Below are positions 25,575 through 34,143 of a DNA stretch of 43,626 nt, in pieces. Numbering within the stretch: position 1 is the stretch's first letter; each line of letters begins with the position of its first letter. The notes under the pieces are model-generated. The model was not told the origin of the DNA. It made no database searches and saw only the letters and a list, made by a program, of their open reading frames with translations. This DNA is from Anaerobutyricum hallii DSM 3353 (lineage in GTDB: Bacteria > Bacillota > Clostridia > Lachnospirales > Lachnospiraceae), in assembly GCF_000173975.1 (NCBI RefSeq), contig NZ_ACEP01000172.1, positions 1 to 43,626 of the forward strand. The letters run 5' to 3'. The translations under genes were made by a program, and so were the position numbers.

Positions 25575-26495
25575 TTAACGCAAAAGAAAAGACAAATCTT
25601 TTGGCATTTCCGACTCAATTCTCATTACTTTTTCACAGAACGGATGTGTGAACGTCAACTGTTGTGCATGCAATGCCGTCCTTGAAATCCCAAGTTCCGG
25701 ACCATCTCCATAAAAAGAATCTCCCAAAAGCGGACAGCCAATCGAGGCCATATGGAAGCGAATCTGATGCGTTCTTCCTGTCTCAATTACAAGAGAAACC
25801 AGACTGAACTTTTCAAATCGTTTCACAACTTGAAAAAATGTTTTTGCTGTTTTTGCATTTTCGCTCTTCCCCACTTTCATTTTTAACTTATCTCCATCAC
25901 GAGCATCCCGCATCTCTTCCATTGGAATTTCAAGAATTCCCTCTTCTGGAGGATTTCCTTTGACCAACGCATAATATTCTTTTATCAAAATACCCCTCTG
26001 CCTTTGTTTAATCATACGCTCCGCTGTCACACTGTTTTTTGCTATTCCTAAAATTCCCGATGTTTCTTTATCTAAACGTCCAATCAAATGAATATTACTC
26101 CGTTCGTTCTTCTCCCGTCCCTCATTCTCAAAATACGCCTGCACCCCATTAATCATACTGTCACTCAAATGCCCCTTAGATGGATGCGACACAATTCCTG
26201 CCGGCTTATCCACAAAAATCAAATCTTCATCTTCATACAAAATATGGAGATTCATCTTTGTAGATGCAATTTTGTTCTGCTTTTCCTGCGAATCTTCAAG
26301 CATCACTTTTAAGAGCTGTCCTTCCTTTCCCCTCGCTCTAACCGTCACTCTCTTCCCATTTAACAGAATTCCCCACTCCTCATGTTTTACAGAACGAACC
26401 TTTTTTGTCGTAAATCCCAGCACCTTTTGCATCAGAAAAAGAACCTCTTTTCCGTCATCGGTGGGGCCTAATCTATATTCAAGATAATGTGTCAT
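25575..26495 (-). CDS. RluA-family pseudouridine synthase
   Basis: 306 residues. It isomerises specific uridines in RNA. The catalytic motif is HLIGRLDKETSGIL, with Asp142 as nucleophile; ILYEDEDLIFVDKPAGIVSHP and ETGRTHQIRFHMASIGCPLLGD are the flanking family motifs. The N-terminal 75 residues fit an S4-like RNA-binding segment (VRSVKHEEWGILLNGKRVTVR). It is of the RluD/YjbO type; the target position cannot be deduced. GGAGGTAACA precedes the ATG. It lies between the Na/Pi transporter and a PAP2 gene on the same strand, each with its own flanking signals. Confidence 0.92.
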   Translation of the reverse strand: MTHYLEYRLGPTDDGKEVLFLMQKVLGFTTKKVRSVKHEEWGILLNGKRVTVRARGKEGQLLKVMLEDSQEKQNKIASTKMNLHILYEDEDLIFVDKPAGIVSHPSKGHLSDSMINGVQAYFENEGREKNERSNIHLIGRLDKETSGILGIAKNSVTAERMIKQRQRGILIKEYYALVKGNPPEEGILEIPMEEMRDARDGDKLKMKVGKSENAKTAKTFFQVVKRFEKFSLVSLVIETGRTHQIRFHMASIGCPLLGDSFYGDGPELGISRTALHAQQLTFTHPFCEKVMRIESEMPKDLSFLLR

Positions 26496-26525
26496 TGTTA
26501 CCTCCTTATGAAACTTTTTTGTTCA

Positions 26526-26575
26526 AAAAAACAGACGAAAAAAGCTGTAATCGGGAAGAACCATTTACAGCTTCT
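26526..26575 (-). terminator. Terminator overlapping the PAP2 stop codon, next to a family-1 end motif
   Basis: On the minus strand AAGCTGTAA, whose TAA is the stop codon of the PAP2 gene, pairs with TTACAGCTT around a 14-nt loop and is followed by TTTT. The next bases are CGTCTGTTTTTTT, the outer-edge motif of the family-1 repeat, so the repeat end may have been joined here without its hairpin. Confidence 0.65.
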
Positions 26576-27092
26576 TTCTGTGCTTTGACTGGACAATAAA
26601 AGTTAGTTTGTATCCTATGTAACCTGCAATAGCTCCAGTTATGATTCCACCTAATACGTCTGTTGGATAGTGAACATATAAATAGAGCCTTGAAAATGCG
26701 ATAAGAACGGCAAGGACTAATGCTATTTTCCACAGTTTTTTCTCTCCGGCAAGATACAATGCCATTACTGCTGTAAATGAGGCGGCAGTATGACCGGATG
26801 GGAAGGAATAGTCGTGTGGTTTTGCTACGATTAATTGAATGGCGGAGTTTACGTCAAATGGGCGGATTCTTGCTATTAGTGGTTTTAATATTCCGTTGCA
26901 TAAAATCAGGTCTACGATTAAGGCTGATGCCAGAATCAACCCACTTTTTCTTGTTTTCGGAATAAGCAGCAACACAATCGTTAATAAAATCCATACGATT
27001 CCTGCATTGCCAAGTTTTGTGATGTTACTCATAAATATGTCCAATAATGGAGTTCTTATTTTTTGAAGCATACTTAAAATTTCTATTTCCAT
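26565..27092 (-). CDS. PAP2-family membrane phosphatase
   Basis: About 175 residues from the ATG at 27092, which has GAAGGTT upstream; a longer frame from 27137 adds 15 charged residues without a good ribosome site. It has about five membrane helices. The three phosphatase motifs are complete: KPLIARIRP, PSGHTAA, and SRLYLYVHYPTD. The family hydrolyses lipid phosphates such as undecaprenyl pyrophosphate (BcrC-like) or phosphatidate at the outer face of the membrane. Recycling of the cell-wall carrier is the likeliest role, but the substrate is inferred. The stop codon is part of the terminator hairpin. Confidence 0.88.
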   Translation of the reverse strand: MEIEILSMLQKIRTPLLDIFMSNITKLGNAGIVWILLTIVLLLIPKTRKSGLILASALIVDLILCNGILKPLIARIRPFDVNSAIQLIVAKPHDYSFPSGHTAASFTAVMALYLAGEKKLWKIALVLAVLIAFSRLYLYVHYPTDVLGGIITGAIAGYIGYKLTFIVQSKHRKKL

Positions 27093-27252
27093 ATGTAACC
27101 TTCTTTCTTTTTTTAAATATGTTAAAAATACTTTCAATGGATGTGCTAATTACAAAAATTTTCTTTAACACGCTCTATTTTTCTACATATAAAATCACAA
27201 ATATAGCTCATAGACTCTATTGGCTTCATCTATAGTGTATCTTCTAATTAAA

Positions 27253-27290
27253 TAACAAAAAAGGCATAGACTTCGAAAAATCTATGCCTT
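27253..27290 (-). terminator. Terminator of the tRNA pair
   Basis: On the minus strand GGCATAGATT pairs with the AGTCTATGCC side and is followed by TTTTTTGTT. It stands about 15 nt beyond tRNA-Leu, the last gene of the tRNA transcript. Confidence 0.8.
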
Positions 27291-27306
27291 ATCTGCTTTC
27301 TCATAA

Positions 27307-27393
27307 TGCCGGCGATCGGAATCGAACCGATACGGGAGTATAAGTCCCGCAGGATTTTAAGTCCTGTGCGTCTGCCAGTTCCGCCACGCCGGC
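27307..27393 (-). tRNA. tRNA-Leu (TAA)
   Basis: 87 nt with a long variable arm, as in class II tRNAs. The acceptor stem GCCGGCG pairs with CGCCGGC, discriminator A. The anticodon loop CTTAAAA gives TAA. The T arm has GGTTCGATTCC. CCA is not encoded. It follows tRNA-Tyr by about 55 nt and probably shares its transcript. Confidence 0.96.
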
Positions 27394-27448
27394 AAAGAAA
27401 AAACCGGTCGTTCCGGTAACTTCTTACACCTGATGTTACTCAAGTGAA

Positions 27449-27530
27449 TGGGCGGAGGTGGATTCGAACCACCGAAGCAATTTGCAGCAGATTTACAGTC
27501 TGTCCCCTTTGGCCACTCGGGAATCCACCC
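27449..27530 (-). tRNA. tRNA-Tyr (GTA)
   Basis: 82 nt, class II. The acceptor stem GGGTGGA pairs with TCCGCCC, with one G-T pair. The anticodon stem-loop CAGACTGTAAATCTG gives GTA. A variable arm is present and the T arm has GGTTCGAATCC. First gene of the tRNA pair. Confidence 0.96.
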
Positions 27531-27625
27531 ATTCAAGTCGCATTACTGCGCCTGACAATATCGTATTATATACCATCTTGTTTCAAAAATCAAGAGGTTT
27601 TTGATTAAATTTTGATTTGTTTGCA

Positions 27626-27770
27626 GAACAGACGCACCCTAAGAGAGCCGATACCCTATATTTTTGACTCTATCGCTGCGGGTTGAATGTTCGCTTATAT
27701 GCTCACATTCAATCTCGTTCTAAGGCCACAAATATAGGGTATCGGCTCTCTTGGGATGCTGGCTATGGCT
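27626..27770 (+). repeat. Family-1 hairpin H12, upstream of the brnTA promoter
   Basis: The arms, about 27637-27666 and 27727-27756, pair with two mismatches. The core reads GACTCTATCGCTGCGGGTTGAATGTTCGC and TCGTTCTAAGGCCACA, close to H13. Outer edge GAACAGACG, inner edge GCTGGCTATGGCT. The following segment GGAGGATTTGAGGAGACACCAGAAG is the middle part of a unit whose right hairpin is missing; brnTA comes next. Confidence 0.88.
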
Positions 27771-27880
27771 ACTAAAGCAAAATGAAAATTTAATGTTGGA
27801 GGATTTGAGGAGACACCAGAAGTTTATGGCTACTTAAGAAACTAGATAAGGAAAAACTGAAAAGCAAGAATTTAATTGTA

Positions 27881-27909
27881 TTGACATTTTATTACTTTAT
27901 AATTATAAT
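27881..27909 (+). promoter_or_regulatory. Consensus promoter of brnTA
   Basis: TTGACA and TATAAT, both exact consensus, are separated by 17 nt. The expected start of transcription, about seven bases after the -10 box, falls at the brnT ATG itself (27916), so the mRNA looks leaderless. A near-palindrome ATAATTATAATATAATTAT overlaps the -10 box and could be the operator for BrnA autorepression. Confidence 0.8.
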
Positions 27910-27915
27910 ATAATT

Positions 27916-28209
27916 ATGAGTGATATCAAATTTCAATGGAACGACAACAAGAATAAAATTAATCAGAAAAAACATAAGATATCATTCGAAGAAGCACAAA
28001 GCGTATTTTTTGATGAGGAAGCTTTAATCATTGACGATCCAGAACATTCATTAGAGGAGGAACGTTTCATAATTTTAGGTCTTAGCAAAAAGGCTAATCT
28101 TCTGGTTGTCTGTCACTGCTATAGAGAATCCGATACAATTATACGCATTATATCTGCAAGAAAAGCTACTGTAAGAGAAACTATATCTTATAATAAGAAT
28201 CTATTTTAA
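27916..28209 (+). CDS. brnT: BrnT-family toxin
   Basis: 97 residues. BrnT is a small RelE-fold ribonuclease toxin. Family marks are KFQWNDNKNKINQKKHKISFEEAQSVFFD at the N-terminus, DDPEHSLEEERFIILG in the middle, and RIISARKATVRE near the end. The position is typical: toxin first, antitoxin second, with the TAA stop 14 nt before the brnA ATG. There is no ribosome site in front of the start, consistent with a leaderless message. The pair is carried between two direct copies of a family-1 hairpin (H12 and H13), so it may have arrived with or between these repeats. Confidence 0.92.
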   Translation: MSDIKFQWNDNKNKINQKKHKISFEEAQSVFFDEEALIIDDPEHSLEEERFIILGLSKKANLLVVCHCYRESDTIIRIISARKATVRETISYNKNLF

Positions 28210-28223
28210 TGGAGGAATGTATT

Positions 28224-28433
28224 ATGAAAGATGAATATGATTTTACAAAAGCCAGAAAGAATCCATATGCTAAGAAGTTAAAACAACAGATTACTATTAA
28301 TATTGATGTGGACACAATAGATTATTTCAAAGAACAATCCAAGCAGTCAGGGATTCCTTATCAAACATTAATCAACTTATATCTCGCTGATTGCGTAGCA
28401 CAGAAAAGGCAATTGCAAATGACGTGGAAATAG
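28224..28433 (+). CDS. brnA: BrnA-family antitoxin
   Basis: 69 residues from the ATG at 28224, which has GGAGG eight bases upstream; an ATG at 28209 in the same frame overlaps the brnT stop and would place this GGAGG inside the coding sequence. The sequence KARKNPYAKKLKQQITINIDVDTIDYFKEQSKQSGIPYQTLINLYL fits BrnA: a basic N-terminal part followed by a ribbon-helix-helix DNA-binding domain. BrnA neutralises BrnT and represses the operon. No transposase or integrase is adjacent. Confidence 0.9.
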   Translation: MKDEYDFTKARKNPYAKKLKQQITINIDVDTIDYFKEQSKQSGIPYQTLINLYLADCVAQKRQLQMTWK

Positions 28434-28469
28434 TAATTTGCCAGTGAAATAATAATTGCCACAGGCAAG

Positions 28470-28615
28470 AAGACGCTCCCAAAGAGAGCAGGTATCCTAT
28501 ATTTGTGACTCTATCACTTGCGGGTTGAATGTTCGCCTCCGCGCTCGCATTCAATCCTCGTTCTAAGGCCACAAATATAGGATACCTGCTCTCTTTGGGA
28601 GCTGTGTTTTGGCTG
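28470..28615 (+). repeat. Family-1 hairpin H13 (left half of the pair with H14)
   Basis: The arms 28475-28507 and 28570-28602 are a perfect 33-bp pair. The core is nearly the same as in H12. Outer edge AAGACGCTC, preceded by the small palindrome TTGCCACAGGCAA (28456-28468); inner edge GCTGTGTTTTGGCTGG. It begins about 38 nt after the brnA stop. Confidence 0.9.
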
Positions 28616-28839
28616 GAGATGGAATTACTATTTCACGTTGGGGTGATCTGGAGAATCGCCAGAAGATTATGGCTTTTTAAAAAGTTGAGTCATAAGAGTT
28701 CGATACTTATATTATTGTTTTAATATGTAAAAATAATATTTTTTCTTATGGATTTCTGTGTCAATTCTTTGAAATTTAGTTTCCCAGATAGCTTTATTCT
28801 CCTGTCTTCTCCCACAAATCTTTCCACAAATTTGCTCGG

Positions 28840-29080
28840 GCAGCCAAGAAACAGAAGTGTGAGAATCCAATCCTCTATATTTGTGGTCTGGGAGCTACGA
28901 GACTATAATAAAATGTTAGAAAAGGCCGGTATTAAAATTATTGATTTTGATGACTTTGTGTTTTGTACAACTGAGTCAAAATCAATAACTTTAATACCGA
29001 CCTTTTCTTAGAATACTACTTCTCGTAGCGACGAAAATCACAAATATAGAGGATTGGATTCTCACACTTCGTCTGTTTAC
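28840..29080 (-). repeat. Family-1 hairpin H14 with a second hairpin inside its core
   Basis: The outer arms 28854-28885 and 29039-29070 are a perfect 32-bp pair. The core keeps its edges (TGTGGTCTGGGAGC and CGACGAAAATCACA), but the middle is replaced by a different 32-nt inverted repeat, 28919-28950 with 28976-29007, matching at 30 positions, around a 25-nt loop. GCTACGAG and CTCGTAGC enclose it. Outer edge CTTCGTCTGTTTAC lies about 21 nt after the stop of the GH13 gene. Confidence 0.9.
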
Positions 29081-29096
29081 TCACCCCGACAAATTA

Positions 29097-31220
29097 CTAT
29101 TTTTCTATCTCTACTGCTTTAAGAAGAATCGCCGATACTCTAGGCAGTGTGATATCCAGCACTCCCGATGTTACGGGATGTACTTTCTTCTCCATTGTGT
29201 ATCCTTCCTCATTACTCATGATGACTTCTACCATCTCTTCGTCATCTGTAACTCCAACCTCCCATACGGAGACTTTGACTCTTGCTTCGTCAAAACCAGA
29301 GTTGATTAAGACAACCATTTTCTCGGTGTCGGTGAAACGTCCGTAACCGAGAACTTTGAAGCCGCCATAAAGATATTTGAGGGAGCCTTTCATTAAAGCT
29401 TCTTCTTCCTTATGGATGGCGATAATATCTCTGTGGTACTGAATGAGATTCTGGTCTTCTCTTCCCCACGGATAGGTTCTTCGGTTATCCGGGTCAGTCC
29501 AGCCGCACAGTCCAGCTTCATCACCGTAGTAAAGGGTTGGCGCACCCGGCCAGGTCATCTGAATCATGACAGCAGCACGCATAATACCTTTGTTAACATT
29601 CTGGTTGGCGGCTTCCGCTCCCATACTTGCAGTACGTCCCACAGTCTGGTTCGTTCTTGTTAAGAAACGGGAATGGTCGTGGTTAGAAAGCTCATTCATG
29701 GAAACCATGAGTGACGGATACTGGAATCTTGACATATGATATACCATTGCATCTACAAATGCCTGCGTATTACCAAGAAGATCTCCCCGCCGTTCATCGC
29801 TATGCTTTTCCATTCCGGTTAAAAACCAGGTAACTGGTTCCATAAATGCACTGTAGTTCATAATGGTATCCCACTGGTCACCCATAAGCCAGGAACCGGC
29901 ATCTTCATAATGCTCTGCTAAAATGATAGCTTCAGGATTGGCTTCTTTTACTGCCGTTCTGAAGTCTCTCCAGAACTGGTGATTGAAGTCCTCGCTCTGT
30001 CCTAAGTCTGCCGCTACGTCAAGACGCCATCCATCCGCATTATACGGAGGGGAAACCCATTTTCTTCCTACATTTAAAATATAGTCATAAAGCTGTCTGG
30101 ATTCCTCATAGTTCAATTTTGGCAGGGTTTTGTGTCCCCACCAGCCATCGTAGTCATCGTTATACGGCCACGCATTCTGATTATAGAATTTAAAGAAATG
30201 GCGGTATGGGCTGTTTGCATCGACAAATGCACCTTTTTCATAGCCATATTGATTCTCATAGATACGTTCTGCGTCCATCCATTTATTAAAGGAACCGCAG
30301 TGATTAAATACACCGTCAAGGATAACTCGCATCCCTTTTTTATGCACTTCTTCTACGAAATGAATGAAAAACTCGTTACTTGCCTCAAGATTGCGTTTGT
30401 CTGTGACACGGGAAATATATTTACTTGCGTTCATGTTATTATTTTCCCAGTCTGGAAGTGTATTTCCCTCGTCCACAACAATTTTTCCATAATGAGGGTC
30501 AATATAATCGTAATCTTGAATATCATATTTATGATTGGATGGTGACACAAAGATTGGATTTAAATAAATGACATCGACTCCGAGTCCTTTTAAATAATCC
30601 AGATGGTCAAGAACACCCTGCAAGTCTCCACCGTAGAAGTTGCGCACATCCATTTCTTCCGGGTAGCGATACCAGTCATCTATCTTTTTCGATGGCTGAT
30701 TGATATAAATATACTCTCTGTTTAAAACATCGTTAGACGTATCACCATTGGCAAATCTATCTACATAAATCTGATAGAAAATCGCACCTTTCGCCCAGTC
30801 TGGTGTAGAAAATCCCGGTGTGACTTTGTAATTAAAGAAAGGCTCTAAATCTCTTGCAGGGCCTTTCTTGTTGAAATAACAGCAGGTACCTCCGGAATGA
30901 ATCTCAAAATAGTAATCCGCTATCTCTGTCCCCATAAAAAAGCTGCTCTCATAGAAATCGAATCGCTCTGTTTTAGAAGCAATCTGCATCTCCTTTTTCT
31001 CACCATTTACACACAAGAATACATGCTCTGCATTCTCTCTTGCGGTACGGAAACGAACAGTAACTTCGTCTCCTGTCTTTGGCTCGACTGGATTCATATA
31101 GTTGCTGCTTCCATCTGTAAATAACGCCTGGAAATTCAATACTGGTTTCGTATGATAGCTGTAAAATTGCAATTTCTCTGCTGCGGAAAGATTTCGTATT
31201 AGATTTTGAACCATCTCCAT
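29097..31220 (-). CDS. GH13 alpha-glucan hydrolase (neopullulanase/cyclomaltodextrinase type)
   Basis: 707 residues. An N-terminal beta-domain (about 20-130, CBM34-like) is followed by the GH13 barrel. The conserved regions are in place: DVIYLNPIF, GMRVILDGVFNH, GWRLDVAADLG (nucleophile Asp401), AIILAEHYED (acid/base Glu436), and LSNHDHSRF (Asp515). There is no signal peptide, so it should act on imported maltodextrins or cyclodextrins in the cytoplasm. The large loop insertions after the first barrel strands fit the neopullulanase subfamily. No maltose transporter is adjacent. GAGGGGTAG precedes the ATG. Confidence 0.9.
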   Translation of the reverse strand: MEMVQNLIRNLSAAEKLQFYSYHTKPVLNFQALFTDGSSNYMNPVEPKTGDEVTVRFRTARENAEHVFLCVNGEKKEMQIASKTERFDFYESSFFMGTEIADYYFEIHSGGTCCYFNKKGPARDLEPFFNYKVTPGFSTPDWAKGAIFYQIYVDRFANGDTSNDVLNREYIYINQPSKKIDDWYRYPEEMDVRNFYGGDLQGVLDHLDYLKGLGVDVIYLNPIFVSPSNHKYDIQDYDYIDPHYGKIVVDEGNTLPDWENNNMNASKYISRVTDKRNLEASNEFFIHFVEEVHKKGMRVILDGVFNHCGSFNKWMDAERIYENQYGYEKGAFVDANSPYRHFFKFYNQNAWPYNDDYDGWWGHKTLPKLNYEESRQLYDYILNVGRKWVSPPYNADGWRLDVAADLGQSEDFNHQFWRDFRTAVKEANPEAIILAEHYEDAGSWLMGDQWDTIMNYSAFMEPVTWFLTGMEKHSDERRGDLLGNTQAFVDAMVYHMSRFQYPSLMVSMNELSNHDHSRFLTRTNQTVGRTASMGAEAANQNVNKGIMRAAVMIQMTWPGAPTLYYGDEAGLCGWTDPDNRRTYPWGREDQNLIQYHRDIIAIHKEEEALMKGSLKYLYGGFKVLGYGRFTDTEKMVVLINSGFDEARVKVSVWEVGVTDDEEMVEVIMSNEEGYTMEKKVHPVTSGVLDITLPRVSAILLKAVEIEK

Positions 31221-31420
31221 AATAACTACCCCTCTGCTGTTTGTTTTTTCATTTCTGTCTACTTACACATTTATTATAATAATTCAAATTTCTATTCGCA
31301 AAAGCAAATTTTCCAAGTATACTTTATGAGCTATATCGCCAAAACTTACAATACCGAAAGTATTCATAAAAATGAATATCTTAATTGCACTCTCACGAAC
31401 AGACTTTGAATCTTTGTTTT

Positions 31421-33010
31421 TTACTTTCTATTTGCCGGTTCTACGTTAATTGATTTACCTTTAATCTTTACGTTTTTCATTGCTTCTAATACATCAGATG
31501 CAACTTCACGTGGTACTTCTACAAAAGTATATTTATCGTACAAGTCAATTGTTCCTACTAAATTACCTGAAATTCCGGATTCTCCAGCAATCGCACCTAA
31601 GATATCACCTGGACGGATTCCCTGTTTCTTTCCGATGTTGATAAACAGACGAACCATTCCTTCTTCTGCACCGGTATCTCCAAAGTCTTCTTTATTACTT
31701 CCAGCGTCTTTGCCGTCTGCAGTTCCAAGAATCTCTGCAAGGAAAGCTGCGGCAACGTCCATTGCTGTGTAGTCTTTCTCATTTACAAATTCTTCTACCA
31801 TGTCAATGTATTTGTTTAAGTTCTGGTCTTCGATATAGTGGTCAATACGATCAAAAATTTTCTCTACTCTTGTCTCTGTTACATCGTTAAGAGATGGAAT
31901 TGGCTGTGCCTTGATCTTTGCCTTGCAGTAACGGCGGATGTCTTTTAACTTGTAAACTTCTCTTCCTACAACGAAACTGAATGCCATACCAGTTCTTCCG
32001 GCACGTCCAGTTCTTCCAATACGATGTACATAGTATTCTTCATCCTGTGGAAGATCGTAGTTAAATACGGCATCTACATCGTCTACGTCAATACCTCTGG
32101 CAGCTACGTCTGTCGCTACGAGGATATCTGTCTTGCCGCTTCTGAAACGGTGCATAACGCGGTCACGCATGGTCTGCTTCATATCGCCGTGAAGCCCTTC
32201 TGCGAAATATCCTCTTCCCTTAAGGTCTGCAACTAACTCGTCTACACCCTTCTTTGTATTACAGAATACTACAGACAGCTTTGGATCGTAAATATCAAGA
32301 AGTCTTGATAATACTTCGCTCTTGTTCTTTGGACGGACTTCATAGTAGTACTGTGTGATATTGGGAACGGTCAGTTCCTTTCTGATCACTTTGATAATCT
32401 CTGGATTCTGCTGGTATGCTCTTGCAAGCTCCATGATTGGCTTTGGCATTGTTGCGGAGAAAAGCATTGTCTGTCTTTCTTCCGGCACACCATTTAAGAT
32501 TGTCTCGATGTCCTCACGGAATCCCATATCGAGCATCTCATCTGCCTCGTCTAATACAACTGTATGAATATTGTCAAACTTCACAGTCTTTCTTCTCATG
32601 TGGTCCATCATACGTCCCGGTGTTCCAATAATAATCTGTACGCCAGCCTTTAAGGAACGAATCTGTTTGGAAATCTCCTGTCCGCCATAAATTGGAAGAA
32701 TCTTTACGGATGACATATATTTTGCAAGCTTACGAATCTCATCAGCAACCTGAATAGCCAGCTCTCTTGTAGGACAGAGAACAATTGCCTGTGGTTTCTT
32801 AAGCTTAGGATCCACTTTCTGTAAAATAGGAATACCAAACGCTGCAGTCTTACCTGTTCCTGTCTGCGCCTGTCCAATTACGTCCTTTCCAGAAAGTTCT
32901 ACCGGAATCGCTTTTGCCTGGATTGGGGACATTGCCTCAAATCCCATGTTAGCAACCGCTTTTAAAATTTCCGGTTTTATATCAAGTTCTGTAAATTTTA
33001 CTGTCTCCAT
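31421..33010 (-). CDS. DEAD-box RNA helicase with DbpA-type C-terminal domain
   Basis: 529 residues. Both RecA-like domains are complete: Q motif near residue 30, AQTGTGKT (48-55), PTRELA, DEAD at 155-158, SAT (186-188), then VATDVAARGIDVD and HRIGRTGRAG. After about residue 375 comes a helical linker and a C-terminal RNA-binding fold (VRLFINIGKKQGIRPGDILGAIAGESG) like that of DbpA/CsdA, which recognises ribosomal RNA. Roles in ribosome assembly or cold adaptation are usual for the family. Monocistronic by spacing. The message would have a leader of unknown length in the AT-rich region up to 33150. Confidence 0.93.
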   Translation of the reverse strand: METVKFTELDIKPEILKAVANMGFEAMSPIQAKAIPVELSGKDVIGQAQTGTGKTAAFGIPILQKVDPKLKKPQAIVLCPTRELAIQVADEIRKLAKYMSSVKILPIYGGQEISKQIRSLKAGVQIIIGTPGRMMDHMRRKTVKFDNIHTVVLDEADEMLDMGFREDIETILNGVPEERQTMLFSATMPKPIMELARAYQQNPEIIKVIRKELTVPNITQYYYEVRPKNKSEVLSRLLDIYDPKLSVVFCNTKKGVDELVADLKGRGYFAEGLHGDMKQTMRDRVMHRFRSGKTDILVATDVAARGIDVDDVDAVFNYDLPQDEEYYVHRIGRTGRAGRTGMAFSFVVGREVYKLKDIRRYCKAKIKAQPIPSLNDVTETRVEKIFDRIDHYIEDQNLNKYIDMVEEFVNEKDYTAMDVAAAFLAEILGTADGKDAGSNKEDFGDTGAEEGMVRLFINIGKKQGIRPGDILGAIAGESGISGNLVGTIDLYDKYTFVEVPREVASDVLEAMKNVKIKGKSINVEPANRK

Positions 33011-33151
33011 GTAATGTCTCTCTTTCTATTTTTAAGGATGCAATAAAAATTTTAAATTTTTTATAAAACTGCAACTATACTCCCATGCATTTAAACCATA
33101 ATTTTTATATAATTGAATCTGAATTATAAAAAATTTATAAACTTCCTATTG

Positions 33152-33189
33152 CAAAAAAAAAGCTCTATCATCCAACAGGAAATAGAGCT
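33152..33189 (-). terminator. Strong terminator of the nitrilase-family gene
   Basis: On the minus strand AGCTCTAT and ATAGAGCT pair around a 13-nt loop and are followed by eight or nine T residues. It lies about 130 nt after the stop of the amidase gene. Between this and the helicase start (33011-33150) the sequence is AT-rich and should carry the helicase promoter. Confidence 0.82.
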
Positions 33190-33321
33190 AAGTTAACGGC
33201 ACTCTTGTCTTTAACTGTTATCTACATTTTCTTCTTATTTATCATAGCACAGGTAAAAATAGCCGTCAAATAGAAAATTACCGCCTTTTTTCTTCTAAAG
33301 TACAGCACTTTTCCACATTTT

Positions 33322-34143
33322 TTATTGATGCGGTGCATTTTCCCACATTTTAATGTAAAGTTCTTCCCTTCTGTCATTCTTCATAGGAAATGTTTTGCGC
33401 ATTTCTTTGATTTCTTCTGGATTTATGTCTCCAATCAGCAAACATTCTTCTTCTCGGATTGTTGTCACCGCCTCCCCATTTGGAGAGTAAATAGCCGAAT
33501 GGCCGTTATAATGCAGGCCATCCCCCTCTCCTGTTCGGTTTACGCCAACCATAAATACCTGATTTTCAATCGCCCTTGCTTTAAGGAGCGTATCCCACTG
33601 GTCGATTCTTGACTTTGGCCAATTCGCTATCACAAAAATAATCTCACTCTTTTCTGAACTAATCTGGAAAATCTCTGGAAACCGCAAATCATAGCAGACA
33701 AACGCTCCAAGCGTTGTTCCTTTCCATTCCACAGACTTTAACTTTCTGCCACCCTGATAGTACTCCCCCTCAAATCCATAAGAAAATGGATGAATCTTCG
33801 CATAATTTAACTTTAACTCTCCATTCTCTGCGATTCCTAAACGATTATAGTAATGATTCCAGTTCGGATGTTCTTTCAAACGTTCCTCCGGCACCGGTTC
33901 TGTATATCCAAAAACAGTCAATATCTTATATTTTTTACTCATTTCCTCAAAAAAATGTTTCTGATTTTCGGATTTTTCTCCTGTCTCTTCCACATTCATT
34001 GAAAAACCCGTCAGCGTCATTTCCGGAAAAACAAGACAGTCTACCTGATTCTCCTCGGCTTTCTTAAAAAATTGTTCTACTTTCTCCTTATTATCTTCAA
34101 TATTTTCCCAGCTTATGTCCATCTGAGCCATTCCAATTCGCAT
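33322..34143 (-). CDS. Carbon-nitrogen hydrolase (omega-amidase-like)
   Basis: 273 residues, a single nitrilase-superfamily domain. The Glu-Lys-Cys triad is visible: Glu41 in FPEMTL, Lys116 in YAKIHPF, and Cys150 in GAFVCYDLRFPE. The size and DLRFPE motif fit the Nit2/YafV omega-amidase branch, which hydrolyses alpha-ketoglutaramate or alpha-ketosuccinamate. A related possibility is 2-oxo-acid amide repair in methionine salvage, worth noting because three methylthioribose-kinase-like genes are in the window, but they are not adjacent. AGAGGATT precedes the ATG. Own terminator downstream. Confidence 0.87.
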   Translation of the reverse strand: MRIGMAQMDISWENIEDNKEKVEQFFKKAEENQVDCLVFPEMTLTGFSMNVEETGEKSENQKHFFEEMSKKYKILTVFGYTEPVPEERLKEHPNWNHYYNRLGIAENGELKLNYAKIHPFSYGFEGEYYQGGRKLKSVEWKGTTLGAFVCYDLRFPEIFQISSEKSEIIFVIANWPKSRIDQWDTLLKARAIENQVFMVGVNRTGEGDGLHYNGHSAIYSPNGEAVTTIREEECLLIGDINPEEIKEMRKTFPMKNDRREELYIKMWENAPHQ

